A stretch of 64,000 nt of DNA from CAVUAT01 sp963739545 (GCA_963739545.1 CAVUAT010000014.1:1116001-1180000), one strand, 5' to 3'. Positions 8,232 to 17,721 are shown, counted from the stretch's first letter. Made by a program: numbers and translations. Notes: generated from the letters alone by a model not told the origin.

Positions 8232-8944
8232 TGAACCCGACTCCGCCCGCACCCGGCCGCATCCTCGTCGTCGACGACGAGCCCTCGGTGCGCGAGTCGG
8301 TCGGCTACGCGCTCGAGCAGGAGGGCTTCGCCGTCACCCTCGCGACCGACGGCGAGGACGCGGAGCTGAAGATCGCCGACGACGGCGCCTTCGACCTGCT
8401 CATCCTCGACATCATGATGCCGGGGAAGAGCGGCCTCGACATCTGCCGCGAGGTGCGCTCTCGCAGCCCCGTACCGATCATCCTCCTGACCGCCAAGGAC
8501 GCCGAGGTCGACAAGGTCGTCGGTCTCGAGGTCGGCGCCGACGACTACGTGACGAAGCCCTTCTCGGTCCGCGAGCTGCTCGGCCGCGTCCGCGCGCAGC
8601 TGCGCCGGCGCCAGCTGGACCGCTCCGAGGGCAGCGGCGAGGGCTCGACCATCGAGGCCGGCCCCGTCTCGATCGACCTCGCCCGCCACCTGGTGACCGT
8701 GCGCGGCGAGCCCGTGAACCTGACCCGCTCCGAGTTCCAGGTGCTGCGCCTGCTCGCCGAGAGCCCGGGCCAGGTCTTCTCCCGCAAGGAGATCATGGAA
8801 GAGCTCTGGCAGACGGAGTTCCGCGGCGACGTGCGCGCGTGCGACGTGCACATCTCGAACCTCCGGCAGAAGGTCGAGTCGGACCCCCAGAATCCCGAAC
8901 TCGTGCTCACCGTTCGCCGGGTGGGCTACCGCTTCGCCAAGTGA
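8231..8944 (+). CDS. OmpR/PhoB-family response regulator
   Basis: A 237-residue transcription factor partnered with the kinase upstream. The receiver domain (about 10-125) has the acidic pair D15-D16, phospho-acceptor D60 in LLILDIMMPG, and the conserved lysine in YVTKPFS. The winged-helix DNA-binding domain (about 140-237) ends with VRTVRRVGYRF-like spacing (VLTVRRVGYRFAK). Its stop overlaps the GTG of trmO by 4 bases, making a kinase-regulator-trmO cistron. The target genes cannot be inferred here. Confidence 0.95.
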   Translation: MNPTPPAPGRILVVDDEPSVRESVGYALEQEGFAVTLATDGEDAELKIADDGAFDLLILDIMMPGKSGLDICREVRSRSPVPIILLTAKDAEVDKVVGLEVGADDYVTKPFSVRELLGRVRAQLRRRQLDRSEGSGEGSTIEAGPVSIDLARHLVTVRGEPVNLTRSEFQVLRLLAESPGQVFSRKEIMEELWQTEFRGDVRACDVHISNLRQKVESDPQNPELVLTVRRVGYRFAK

Positions 8945-9354
8945 GCGGGGAGGCGATCACGCTACGGGCGGTGGGCCATGTGGAGTCCCAGCTGTCCGAC
9001 CCCGACTCGGCCCCGAAGCAGGCTGACGAGGGTGCCCCGGAGGCCTCACTCGTGTTCGACGCCGAGGTCCTGCCTGCCCTGGACGGTATCGCCCCCGGGG
9101 ACCGCGTCGTCGTGCTCACCTGGCTCGACCGCGCGGACCGCGACGTTCTCGCGGTGCACCCCCGCGACGACCCGGCGAACCCGCTCACCGGGGTGTTCGC
9201 GACTCGCTCGTCCCATCGGCCGAACCCGATCGGGTTGCACGAGGTCGAGGTCGTGGCGATCGAAGGGGAGCGGGTGCGGGTCGCGGCGCTCGAAGCCGTC
9301 GACGGCACTCCGATCGTTGATCTGAAGCCGGTCTACCGCTTCGCCGAGGGGTAG
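8941..9354 (+). CDS. trmO: tRNA (N6-threonylcarbamoyladenosine(37)-N6)-methyltransferase TrmO
   Basis: A 137-residue TsaA/TrmO-fold protein. TrmO methylates t6A37 of threonine tRNAs using SAM. Visible family motifs are the opening IGxVES-like strand (AVGHVES), VVVLTWLDRADRD, GVFATRSSHRPNPIGL (the SAM-site signature) and the late LEAVDGTPIVDLKPV. Start GTG at 8941 overlaps the regulator stop. The C-terminal second domain of longer homologues is absent, as is usual for short bacterial TrmO. Confidence 0.9.
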   Translation: MSGEAITLRAVGHVESQLSDPDSAPKQADEGAPEASLVFDAEVLPALDGIAPGDRVVVLTWLDRADRDVLAVHPRDDPANPLTGVFATRSSHRPNPIGLHEVEVVAIEGERVRVAALEAVDGTPIVDLKPVYRFAEG

Positions 9355-10208
9355 CCCTTGAGCAGCCTCGCGGTGACCCCGCTGATGGTCCGCTGGCCGT
9401 AGGCGAAGCCGGCGCCGCCTTCCGTCAGCACCGCCAGCCCCAGGTGCCCGCGCCCCTTGCGCAGCAGCGCCGCCTGGTTCACGCGCCAGCCGCCGCCGCC
9501 CGGGTACCACCCGCCCTTGAAGTGGACGACGAATCCGCGCGGGACCCCCTGTGGGATCCCCCAGCGCTGCCCGGGGACGATTCGCCGCAGGAGCCCGAGC
9601 GCGTAGTCGCGGTGGCGGGCGGGGATCAGGGAACGGATCCGGAAGAAGAAGCGCGCCTGGTCGCGCGCGGTGACCTGGCTTCCGCCCCAGACCGGGTCGG
9701 GTATGAAGCGCCGCATTCCCGCCCGTTTCGCCAGCCGGTTGAGGCCGCTGGTGCCGACGCGTGCCGAGACCGCGTTCGCCGCCCCGTTGTCGGAGACGCG
9801 GATCATCGGCCCCAGCAAGGCCTTGTCGGAACCATGTAGGCGCCTGCGCCGGACCGATCGCTGGCGCAGGTACGCGACAAGCAGCATCGCCTTGACGAGG
9901 CTGGCGGAGGAGTAGCGGGTGCCTCGCCGGAAGCCGTGGATGCGGCCCCGCTGGTCGACGATCGCGAACGAGACCGCGCCGGAGCGGCCGCGCGCGTAGC
10001 GGCGCGCCGCCTTGACGCGGCGATCCCAGGGGTAATCGCGCTCGCCCTTGTCCTTGCCACCGCCCTTCCCCTTGTCGGGCTTGGCGGCCGGGAGCGCCTG
10101 TCCTGGAGAGCCCTGTTGCGCCGCGGCCGGAGCCGTCGTTGAGGCCTGCGGCGCGATCCCCGCCGCGAGCGAGGCGAGCGCTACTGCGATCGCTACCCGT
10201 GCTCGCAC
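9333..10208 (-). CDS. exported serine hydrolase, class A beta-lactamase fold
   Basis: A 291-residue secreted protein with a signal-like N-terminus (about 1-31) and a linker rich in Lys/Gly/Pro. The penicillin-recognising triad is present: SxxK as S103-L-V-K106, SDN in IRVSDNGAANAV, and KGG (for KTG) in VVHFKGGW. The Glu166 omega-loop motif of true beta-lactamases is not obvious. It may therefore be a cell-wall peptidase or esterase rather than an antibiotic-degrading enzyme. Start is GTG at 10208. It converges on trmO with a 22-base overlap. Confidence 0.8.
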   Translation of the reverse strand: MRARVAIAVALASLAAGIAPQASTTAPAAAQQGSPGQALPAAKPDKGKGGGKDKGERDYPWDRRVKAARRYARGRSGAVSFAIVDQRGRIHGFRRGTRYSSASLVKAMLLVAYLRQRSVRRRRLHGSDKALLGPMIRVSDNGAANAVSARVGTSGLNRLAKRAGMRRFIPDPVWGGSQVTARDQARFFFRIRSLIPARHRDYALGLLRRIVPGQRWGIPQGVPRGFVVHFKGGWYPGGGGWRVNQAALLRKGRGHLGLAVLTEGGAGFAYGQRTISGVTARLLKGYPSAKR

Positions 10209-10256
10209 GCGCGCATCATCCCGGCCCGCTTGGCGGGGCGCAAGGGCGGGCGGCGC

Positions 10257-10436
10257 TCAGACGTTGACTCGGTATCCGCCCTGGTAACGGCGGGAGACGC
10301 CGACGATGCGGACCGGCGGCACCGAGCTTCGAATCGGCGCCTCGGCCTGGGTGCGGCTGATCTCGGCGCGCGCGACCGGCTTCGGCCTGCGCGGGTCGGG
10401 GGAGAGCATCGAGTTGAGGTTCTGGGTCGAGGTCAT
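10257..10436 (-). CDS. small hypothetical protein (59 aa)
   Basis: An ATG-initiated frame on the minus strand (ATG at 10436, TGA at 10257) encoding 59 residues, Arg/Pro-rich, ending VGVSRRYQGGYRVNV. An AGGA lies 14 bases before the ATG, somewhat far. It sits 48 bases upstream of the serine hydrolase on the same strand and could be its operon partner. I recognise no family. The basic, tyrosine-containing C-terminus looks non-random, but the frame could be spurious. Confidence 0.4.
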   Translation of the reverse strand: MTSTQNLNSMLSPDPRRPKPVARAEISRTQAEAPIRSSVPPVRIVGVSRRYQGGYRVNV

Positions 10437-10576
10437 CGAGTCGAGTTGCTTCCTAGTTCCACATCAGGCATCGGTCCCCTTCCCGGCGCCCTGCACCTCA
10501 CTTTTCACCCTTGGCCGGACGTACCGGAGCCCCGGCGGTACCAGGCCTTCTCTCTAGACTGAGCACCGCGTCTCGC

Positions 10577-10649
10577 GCCGACGTAGCTCAGTTGGTAGAG
10601 CACTTCATTCGTAATGAAGGGGTCCCCGGTTCGAATCCGGGCGTCGGCT
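10577..10649 (+). tRNA. tRNA-Thr (anticodon CGT)
   Basis: A 73-base cloverleaf. The acceptor GCCGACG pairs with CGTCGGC and the discriminator is T. The D-arm is GCTCAGTTGGTAGAGC, the anticodon stem CTTCA/TGAAG holds a loop with CGT reading ACG codons, and the T-arm is CCCGGTTCGAATCCGGG. CCA is not encoded. Confidence 0.95.
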
Positions 10650-10672
10650 CTGTTCGAGGAGAGGAGAGGGTT

Positions 10673-13126
10673 GTGAGATGGAGCTCGCGCGCGCGGGCCG
10701 CTGCGGCGGTTGCCGGCTGCGTTGCCCTCGCCTCCCTGCTCGTCGCCTCGGCCGCGGTGCCGATGAGCTTCAAGGTCAACACCAAGCTGCGGATCACCGA
10801 TGCGGGCCAGAAATCGATGCTCAAGCGCGGTGTCGGCGTCAAGGTCCGGGGCAGCGGGCCGGTCAAGGTGCGCGTGTTCACCGCGACGTTCGATGACCCG
10901 GCGGAGGTCCGCTTGACGAAGAAGAAGGTCGTCGAGCGCGACGGCAAGGGGTGGACCCGGGCGCGGATCCCGTTGACCAAGGCAGGGCGCGTGCTGGTGA
11001 GCGGTTGCGGCGCCAGGAGCCTGGTGGCGCGGGCCGGAAAGAGCCGCGGAGTCGCCGCCCTGATGCGCAACACGGCGGAGTGCGCGCCCAAGCCCGTCGA
11101 CCTCTCGCGGGCAGCGGACTGCGACTTCATCGGCCACCAGGCCGGGTCGCGCTGCCTGCTGCCCTTCCCGGACGACTACAACACCGTCGCCGACCCCTCG
11201 AGCGCGACCGGCCGCCGCATCGCGCTGCCCACGACCGGCATGCCCCAGAACCAGTTCGGGGTGCCGATCGACGCCTCGGCATACAACCGCAACGACGGCT
11301 TCAGCCCGGGCGCGACGATCATCGCCAAGGTGCCCGGCCTCGACAACCCCGCCGCGCTCGCTCAGACCGGCGCGGTGCCGATCAACCACCTGGGCCGCTA
11401 CTCCGATGCCGACCAGCCGATCGTCGTCATCGACGCGACGACCGGCCAGCGGTGGCCGATCTGGGTCGAGATCGACTCCAACGCCTCCTCGGCGGCGGGG
11501 ACCGGTCTGCACGTCCACCCGGCGACGAACTTCGCCTCGGGGCACCGCTACATCGTCGCCATGCGCGACCTGCGCGACGCCGCGGGCAAGGTGATCCCAG
11601 CTCCCGAGGGCTTCCGCTACTACCGCGACGAGCTGCCTTCGGCGTCGGGTGTCATCAACGCCAAGCGCGACCGCTTCGAGGGGATTTTCCGAACGCTCCG
11701 AGGCGCCGGAGTCCGGCGCTCGGACCTCTACCTGGCGTGGGACTTCACCGTCGCCAGCGACCTCAACATCGCCGAGCGAACGCTGCACATCCGCGACGAC
11801 GCGTTCGGAGTCCTCGGCGACACCGATCTCGCCGATGGCGTGGTCGACGGGTCCAGCCCCGCCTACTCGGTGACCACCGTCGACGAATTCACGCCGGCCC
11901 AGAACGCCGAGATCGCGCGGCGCGTGCGCGGGACGTTCACGGTGCCCTGCTACCTGCAGCCGAGCTGCGCGCCCGGCGGCCGCTTCCAGCTGAACTCGAA
12001 CGGGCTGCCGACGCGAAACGGCGACTGGAGCGCCAACTTCGACTGCATCATCCCGCGCAGCTCGGTCGAGGGGCCGACCCCGACGCCGGGGCGCCCGGCG
12101 CCGTACGGGCACGGCCTGTTCGGCAGCGCGTCGGAGGTGATCAACTCGCCGGTCCAGCGAACCCTCGCGAACACCTACGGGTTCGTCTTCTGCGCGACCG
12201 ACGAGATCGGGATGTCGGGAGGCGATCTCATCAACACGGCCGGGATCCTCAACGACCTCTCGCGCTTCCCGCAGCTCGCGGACCGCCTGCAGCAGGGGCT
12301 GCTGAACGAGCTCTTCCTCGGCCGGCTGATGCTGCATCCCGACGGGTTCCTCAGCCACCCGTCCTTCCACGTCGACGGCGTCGACACGGCGAGCGCGCCG
12401 GTGATCGATGATTCCGAGCTCTACTACGTGGGCGCCAGCCAGGGCGGGATCATGGGCGGCGCCCTGACGGCGGTCTCGCCGGACTTCAACCGTGCTGCGC
12501 TCAACGTGCCGGCGATGAACTACTCGGTGCTGCTCCCGCGGTCCGTCGACTACGACCCGTTCGAGCAGATCCTCGACGGCTCCTACCCCGACGACCTCGC
12601 GCGGCCGCTGCTGCTCGCGCTCGTGCAGATGCTGTGGGATCGCGGCGAGCCGAACGGCTACGCGCACCGGATGACGACGAACCCGCTGCCGAACACCCCG
12701 CCGCACGAGGTGCTGATGCAGGTCGCCCTCGGCGACCACCAGGTCTCGAACTTCCAGGCCGACGTGGAGGCGCGCACCATCGGAGCGCGCACCCACACGC
12801 CGATCCTCGACCCCGGCCGCTGGCCCGACGTCGACGTCCTCTGGAACGTTCCGGCGATCGACGCCTACCCCTATGGCGGTTCGGCGATCTTCTACGGCGA
12901 CATCGGCCCGGTGCGCCCGAACCCATCGCCGCCGCCGGCGACGATCGGCGTCCCGCCTCCGCCGCTGACCAACACCGCACCGCGCGTCGGCGAGGACCCC
13001 CATGGCGCCCCGCGCGGCGCGCCGCTGGCGCTGCTCGCGATCTCGAACTTCCTGGCGCCGAGCGGCGCGGTCACGAATGTCTGCGGCGCGACTCCCTGCT
13101 ACGCCGGTGGCTACAGCGGCCCCTGA
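10673..13126 (+). CDS. large exported alpha/beta-hydrolase (lipase-like)
   Basis: An 817-residue secreted protein. A GTG at 10673 with GAGGAGAGGG just upstream gives a clear signal peptide (about 1-31: Arg-rich start, then an Ala/Leu/Val core). A small beta-rich basic domain follows (about 32-130), then a long catalytic region. The nucleophile elbow is GASQGG with Ser589, in the context DDSELYYVGASQGGI. Candidate acid/base residues lie in the following 200 residues but cannot be fixed by eye. It resembles large bacterial lipase/virulence-factor-type hydrolases; the substrate is unknown. It starts 24 bases after tRNA-Thr, so a longer reading frame through the tRNA is not the real start. Confidence 0.78.
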   Translation: MRWSSRARAAAAVAGCVALASLLVASAAVPMSFKVNTKLRITDAGQKSMLKRGVGVKVRGSGPVKVRVFTATFDDPAEVRLTKKKVVERDGKGWTRARIPLTKAGRVLVSGCGARSLVARAGKSRGVAALMRNTAECAPKPVDLSRAADCDFIGHQAGSRCLLPFPDDYNTVADPSSATGRRIALPTTGMPQNQFGVPIDASAYNRNDGFSPGATIIAKVPGLDNPAALAQTGAVPINHLGRYSDADQPIVVIDATTGQRWPIWVEIDSNASSAAGTGLHVHPATNFASGHRYIVAMRDLRDAAGKVIPAPEGFRYYRDELPSASGVINAKRDRFEGIFRTLRGAGVRRSDLYLAWDFTVASDLNIAERTLHIRDDAFGVLGDTDLADGVVDGSSPAYSVTTVDEFTPAQNAEIARRVRGTFTVPCYLQPSCAPGGRFQLNSNGLPTRNGDWSANFDCIIPRSSVEGPTPTPGRPAPYGHGLFGSASEVINSPVQRTLANTYGFVFCATDEIGMSGGDLINTAGILNDLSRFPQLADRLQQGLLNELFLGRLMLHPDGFLSHPSFHVDGVDTASAPVIDDSELYYVGASQGGIMGGALTAVSPDFNRAALNVPAMNYSVLLPRSVDYDPFEQILDGSYPDDLARPLLLALVQMLWDRGEPNGYAHRMTTNPLPNTPPHEVLMQVALGDHQVSNFQADVEARTIGARTHTPILDPGRWPDVDVLWNVPAIDAYPYGGSAIFYGDIGPVRPNPSPPPATIGVPPPPLTNTAPRVGEDPHGAPRGAPLALLAISNFLAPSGAVTNVCGATPCYAGGYSGP

Positions 13127-13175
13127 TCAGGGAGCAGGACGAGCGTCCCGGCCGCGAGCGACGAGGCCGCGCGAC

Positions 13176-15656
13176 TCAGCGAGAGGGCTCCAGCGGCAGC
13201 GCATCCGCGCCGGACTCCTTCGACCCCTGCAGGGCGCCCGGGGCGCCGAGGTAGTAGTGGTCGACGTAGAGCTTGCACGACTCCCTGAAGGCCCGGCTGC
13301 CGCGGTCGTCGAGCCGGGTCGCGGCGATGTTGCCCAGGATCGCGGGGGAATCCGCGCCGAGGAGCTTCTGGATCGTCGAGAGCTCCTTCGCCTTCACCGC
13401 GATCTCGATGGGGCCGCCATCGGAGTTCACCTCCCCGACGGGCCAGAACGGTCCCTCGTTGGGCCGGTACGGGATCCCGCCCTCCACGCCCGGAGGAAGC
13501 TCGGCGGTGAGATCGCCGGCGCTGACCTCGATCGGTGCGGCCTCGCTCGAGTACTGGAACGAGAGGTCCCACTCGCCGCGCGGAAGGTCGAAGGTCTGCG
13601 TCGCGGACTCGCCGGGTGCCAGCGTCTCGTCGGGCTCCCAGAAGCCGCGCTTCGCGATAACGGGGCGGGGCCAGGTGATCGCGACACCGGTCCGCGAGAG
13701 CAGGCGCTTGAACTTCGGGCGGTTGCAGCGGAAGATCCGGCCGGGGCGCGACGCCTCGGCGAGGACCCCGACGAACGGTGTGACGCCGTTCCGCTTCCAA
13801 AGGACGTACGAGTCGGTGCGCTGCACCTCCTCGAAGTTCGGCGGCGCGCCGCTTTGGTACTCGGCGTCCGTGGTGACGACGTAGTCGAAGCCGTCGAGGT
13901 CGCTGGCGTAGACGGAGTCGAAGTCGACCGGGAGGCGGAATTCCTTGCCCAGCCGCCCCGGGATCTGCTGCTCGGCGTTCTTCGCCGGGCTCAGGACCTC
14001 GGCACCGCGCAGGTAGTAGTCCGTGTAGCGGTCTGACGTCAGGGCAAGTACCGAGGAGCCGGCGACCTCGTCGCGCAGGGCCTTCAGCTCCTGGAAGCGG
14101 TCGTCCGGCGCGACCACCGCGTCGCGCAGGGCCAGGAAGCTGGAGTACGCGGCAAGGATCACGAACGGCACCGCGATGACGGTGCGCAGGCTCGGGCGGC
14201 CGCTCGGCTCCGCGGCGCGGCGTGCCCGGCGCGCTGCGGCCGGGTCAGCGGCGGTGTCGGGGTCGGGTTCCGGCTCATGGACGGCCTCGCCTTCCACGTC
14301 CTCGGGCCGCAGCCAGAGCCCGCCGAGGATGAACGCCATCACCAGCGAGGCCGGCACAGCGACCGCTTTGGCCTCGACGTAGAGGCCGCCCTTCCAGACG
14401 GTCCCGAGGTAGATCACGAAGGAGCCGACGACCGCCATCGGCAGCGCGAAGTCGCGAAGCCTCATCCACCACACCGCAGCGAACGCCACGCCGGCGAACC
14501 CGATGGCCGTGAAGAGCCACCAGAAGTCGAGGCCCAGCTCGTCCTTTCCGTACAGGAACTCGCCGCTCGGCCAGACGCCGAAGGCCTCGGGCACCGGGAC
14601 GGCGTAGCGCAGCTTCGAGTCGGTCCCGGTGACCTTGCCGACCGAGTCGCGGAACTCCCTGATCTGGGGCAGCAGCGCGACGGCGACCACCAGCAGGACG
14701 ATGCCGGCGGCGATCAGGACGGGCATCGCCTTTCGCAGGGCGGCCCGCACGTCGCCGAGCTCGCCCCTCCGCCCCCGCGAGATCAGCTCGGCCAAGGCCC
14801 AGAGGCCGAACGCGGCGGCCGGCCAGAACACGCCGGGATAGCTGTATGCGCCGAAGAGGCCGGTGCAGAGGGCGCCGAGCGCGACGACCAGGGCAAAGCG
14901 CCCCTCGCTCTCGCGCGTGATCGTCCTCAGGATCAGGACGAAGGTCAGCAGCCATAGCCCCGCGAGCAGCTCCTTGAAGCTGGCAATTCCCAGGGTCGAG
15001 GCCGCGAGGTACGGAAGGGCGACGAGCGCGGCCGCGATCGTTCGCTTCACCAGGGGCAGCGAGTGGAAAAGGTTGAGCGCGGTCAGGCCTGTGATCACCG
15101 GGATCGCGATCAGCAGCCCGAGCAGCGCGTAGAGCGGCTCGGTGCCGAGCAGCTGCGAGATCGCGGCGGCCATTCCGTGCGGCCCGAGCGGGTAGCCGTC
15201 GACGATGCCCGAGGGAGCGGTCCCGAGCTGCACCTGCACCCAGTCGGCCCAGATCAGGTGCGCCGCCATGTCGTTGTTGACGCCGATGCCGGGGATGCCG
15301 ACGTGCCCCGAGGCGATGAACGGCAGCGAGGCCATCAGCAGGGTCAGCGCGATCACGGGCAGCGCCATCAGGAACGACTCGCGATCGACGAAGCGGAAGC
15401 GCAGGTAGGCGGCCGAGGCGACGACCAGCACCGCACAAGCGATCAGAGCCAGCTCACCGCGCTCGGGGATGGACCCGGTGCCCTCGGCGCCGAAGTGCAC
15501 GCGCGCGCACACCGCGCAGGCGGTGATCAGGACCGCGAGGCCGACCGAGCTCTCGAGCCACCACGTCTGCTTGCGCCCGAGAAGCTCGAGGAACGCCCGT
15601 CCGACGAGCAACGACGCGACGATGATGAGGGCCGCTGCCCCGTAGGTAGCCAGCAC
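13176..15656 (-). CDS. polytopic membrane protein with C-terminal extracytoplasmic domain
   Basis: An 826-residue protein with about 12 hydrophobic helices in residues 1-440, a short loop with NNDMAAHLIWADW near residue 130, a charged cytoplasmic stretch near 440-480, one further helix (about 490-510), and a soluble C-terminal domain (about 520-826) with beta-strand character. The layout resembles GT-C glycosyltransferases or related uncharacterised membrane proteins of Actinobacteria. The usual catalytic acidic pair in the first loop is not clear, so the enzymatic role is only suggested. It ends 50 bases from the convergent hydrolase and leads into the polysaccharide locus. Confidence 0.65.
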   Translation of the reverse strand: MLATYGAAALIIVASLLVGRAFLELLGRKQTWWLESSVGLAVLITACAVCARVHFGAEGTGSIPERGELALIACAVLVVASAAYLRFRFVDRESFLMALPVIALTLLMASLPFIASGHVGIPGIGVNNDMAAHLIWADWVQVQLGTAPSGIVDGYPLGPHGMAAAISQLLGTEPLYALLGLLIAIPVITGLTALNLFHSLPLVKRTIAAALVALPYLAASTLGIASFKELLAGLWLLTFVLILRTITRESEGRFALVVALGALCTGLFGAYSYPGVFWPAAAFGLWALAELISRGRRGELGDVRAALRKAMPVLIAAGIVLLVVAVALLPQIREFRDSVGKVTGTDSKLRYAVPVPEAFGVWPSGEFLYGKDELGLDFWWLFTAIGFAGVAFAAVWWMRLRDFALPMAVVGSFVIYLGTVWKGGLYVEAKAVAVPASLVMAFILGGLWLRPEDVEGEAVHEPEPDPDTAADPAAARRARRAAEPSGRPSLRTVIAVPFVILAAYSSFLALRDAVVAPDDRFQELKALRDEVAGSSVLALTSDRYTDYYLRGAEVLSPAKNAEQQIPGRLGKEFRLPVDFDSVYASDLDGFDYVVTTDAEYQSGAPPNFEEVQRTDSYVLWKRNGVTPFVGVLAEASRPGRIFRCNRPKFKRLLSRTGVAITWPRPVIAKRGFWEPDETLAPGESATQTFDLPRGEWDLSFQYSSEAAPIEVSAGDLTAELPPGVEGGIPYRPNEGPFWPVGEVNSDGGPIEIAVKAKELSTIQKLLGADSPAILGNIAATRLDDRGSRAFRESCKLYVDHYYLGAPGALQGSKESGADALPLEPSR

Positions 15657-15715
15657 GACCGCGACAGGATAGGCGGGTTCCTTACATCAGGGCCCGCGCT
15701 CGGGCCTCTCCGACG

Positions 15716-16228
15716 TCAGCCGTCGTCGCGGTTTCCGACGATCTCGTCGCGCTCGGCCAGGCGGTTTCGGCGCCGCACCTCGGCCTCGCGCTGGCGCCGC
15801 TCCTCGTCGGGCCCGTCGACGGTGACGGGAGGAACGGGCGAGGGCTTGCCGTGCTCGTCGAGGCAGACCATGGTCAGGTAGGCGGTCGAGGTGTGGCGCA
15901 CGTCGCCGGTGACCGCGTTCTCGGCCTCGACCCGCACGCCGACCTCCATCGAGGTTCGCCAGACCGCGTTCACCGATGCGCTGCAGCGCAGCAGCTCGCC
16001 TACGTATACGGCCTCGGTGAAGGTCATGCGGTCCATCCCCGCGGTGACCACGCGCTGGCCGCAGTGGCGGATCGCGGCGATGCCGGCGGCCTCGTCGCAC
16101 ATGCGCATCACCGTGCCTCCGTGCACGAAGCCGGCCGAGTTTGCGTCCTGGATGCTCATCCAGCGGATCAGCGCCGAGCGCGAGGCCGCTGCCGCGCGAG
16201 GCGTCTGGGGCTTGCGCTCGTCGGCCAT
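15716..16228 (-). CDS. acyl-CoA thioesterase (hotdog fold, YciA/BACH type)
   Basis: A 170-residue single-hotdog protein. The motif DANSAGFVHGGTVMRMCDEAAG (about residues 28-49) contains the Asn/Asp and HGG elements typical of 4HBT acyl-CoA hydrolases, and a long central strand follows (VTAGMDRMTFTEAV). It would hydrolyse acyl-CoA thioesters in the cytosol; chain-length preference cannot be inferred. The C-terminal 40 residues are highly charged and probably helical. It stands alone, on the opposite strand to the aminotransferase 58 bases away. Confidence 0.85.
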   Translation of the reverse strand: MADERKPQTPRAAAASRSALIRWMSIQDANSAGFVHGGTVMRMCDEAAGIAAIRHCGQRVVTAGMDRMTFTEAVYVGELLRCSASVNAVWRTSMEVGVRVEAENAVTGDVRHTSTAYLTMVCLDEHGKPSPVPPVTVDGPDEERRQREAEVRRRNRLAERDEIVGNRDDG

Positions 16229-16286
16229 CGCGCGATCCTAGGGTGAAGGGCCGTGGCGACGACGCCCCGCTAGCCTGCTCCGCCTC

Positions 16287-17396
16287 ATGACTCCCGTTCC
16301 GCTATTCGCCAACAAGCCTTCGCTCGAGCCCCTGCTGGGCGAGGTCGCCGACCGCCAGCGCGCCGTGCTCGAGGGTGGCCGCTACATCCTCGGCCCCGAG
16401 GTCGAGGCGTTCGAGTCCGAGTTCGCCGAGTTCCTCGGCGCCGAGCACTGCGTCGGAGTGGCCAACGGCACCGACGCGCTGCAGATCGGGCTGCGGGCCC
16501 TGGGCGTCGGCCCAGGCGACGAGGTCGTTGTCCCCGCGGTCACGTTCTTCGCCACCCCGGAGGCCGTCGTCAACGTCGGCGCGACACCCGTCTTCTGCGA
16601 CATCGACCCCGACACCTGGCTGATGACGGCCGCGACGGCCGAGCCCGCGATCACCTCCAAGACCAAGGCCCTGCTGCCGGTCCACCTGTTCGGCAACCCG
16701 GCGCCGGTCGCAGAGCTCGTCGCCCTCGGCGAGGCCGCCGGGATCAATGTGCTCGAGGACGCCGCCCAGGCCCACGGCGCGACGCTCGACGGGGCCAAGG
16801 CCGGGACTCTCGGCCACGCCGCGACCTTCAGCTTCTTCCCCTCCAAGAACCTCGGCGCGTTCGGTGACGCGGGGGCCGTCGTCACCAACGACCCCGAGGT
16901 CGAGGCGCTCTCGCGCCGGCTTCGCTTCCACGGCTCGGAGGACAAGCGCACCCACACCGAGGTCGGCTACAACTCGCGCCTCGACGAGCTCCAGGCAGCG
17001 GGCCTGCGGGTGCTGCTGCCGCACCTCGCTGACTGGACGGCCGCCCGCCGCGCCGCGGCCGCGGGCTACAGCGACGCAGGCCTGGCCGACCATGTCGCGC
17101 TGCAGGCCGAGACCGAAGGCGCGGAGTCCTGCTTCCACCTCTACGTGGTCGCGAGCCCCGAGCGCGACGCGCTGCGCGAGAAGCTGACCGAGGCCGGCAT
17201 CGGCGCGCGGCCGTACTACGAGATCCCGCTCTACCGCCAGCCGGCGATGGAGCGCTGGGCCCCGGTCGAGCCCTTCGAGGTGACCGAGCGCGTCTGCTCG
17301 GAGATCCTGGCGCTGCCGATGGGGACGGCGCTCGACCCTTCCACGCCCGCTGCGGTGACCGAGGCGGTCGGCTCGGCTCTTGCGACCGCCGCGTAG
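16287..17396 (+). CDS. DegT/DnrJ/EryC1 sugar aminotransferase (PLP)
   Basis: A 369-residue PLP enzyme that aminates keto-sugars bound to nucleotides. The PLP lysine is K187 in FSFFPSKNLGAFGDAG, the ring-contacting acid is in LEDAAQAHG (about 156-164), and an early GTDALQIGLRALG binds phosphate. The sequence style is that of WbpE/WlbC-like enzymes that act on UDP-3-keto-GlcNAcA or UDP-3-keto-GlcNAc. The neighbouring hexapeptide acetyltransferase and UDP-GlcNAc 2-epimerase support a 2,3-diacetamido sugar product (inference). It opens the polysaccharide locus. Confidence 0.92.
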   Translation: MTPVPLFANKPSLEPLLGEVADRQRAVLEGGRYILGPEVEAFESEFAEFLGAEHCVGVANGTDALQIGLRALGVGPGDEVVVPAVTFFATPEAVVNVGATPVFCDIDPDTWLMTAATAEPAITSKTKALLPVHLFGNPAPVAELVALGEAAGINVLEDAAQAHGATLDGAKAGTLGHAATFSFFPSKNLGAFGDAGAVVTNDPEVEALSRRLRFHGSEDKRTHTEVGYNSRLDELQAAGLRVLLPHLADWTAARRAAAAGYSDAGLADHVALQAETEGAESCFHLYVVASPERDALREKLTEAGIGARPYYEIPLYRQPAMERWAPVEPFEVTERVCSEILALPMGTALDPSTPAAVTEAVGSALATAA

Positions 17397-17451
17397 CGCT
17401 CGCGTCACGAAAGCGACTTGATCCGCGCGCGGCGGTGCGTACCCTTCAGCG

Positions 17452-17721
17452 ATGGAGCCGCGCAGCACCTGGACCGACGAGCGCCTCGACGACCGCTTCG
17501 ATCACATCGACTCTGAGTTGACGCACCTACGAACCGAGACGCGCCAGGGATTCGTCGACGGAAATCGCCGAACCGACAACCTCGGTGCGGAGCTGCGAGG
17601 GGAGATCAACGGCCTCCGGGCTGAGATGGGCGCTCTGCGGTTGTTGATGATCCGCCTCAACATCGGCTTGCTCGTTGCGATGGCGGGCGCTTTCGCAACC
17701 GTCATCGCGCGCGGCGCCTGA
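17452..17721 (+). CDS. small coiled-coil membrane protein
   Basis: An 89-residue protein. The first about 60 residues are charged heptad-like repeats (DERLDDRFDHIDSEL, then LRTETRQGF, GAELRGEINGLRAEM), and a single C-terminal TM helix follows (about 66-86, LLMIRLNIGLLVAMAGAF). It resembles phage-tail-fibre/DUF1640-like small tail-anchored coiled coils. The function is unknown; it may be a membrane-anchored oligomerisation factor. It starts 55 bases after the aminotransferase. Confidence 0.65.
   Translation: MEPRSTWTDERLDDRFDHIDSELTHLRTETRQGFVDGNRRTDNLGAELRGEINGLRAEMGALRLLMIRLNIGLLVAMAGAFATVIARGA

Noticed and set aside
10511..10672. N-terminal extension of the exported hydrolase through tRNA-Thr
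   Set aside because: The extension translates the tRNA; the GTG at 10673 with a strong ribosome site and signal peptide is the start.
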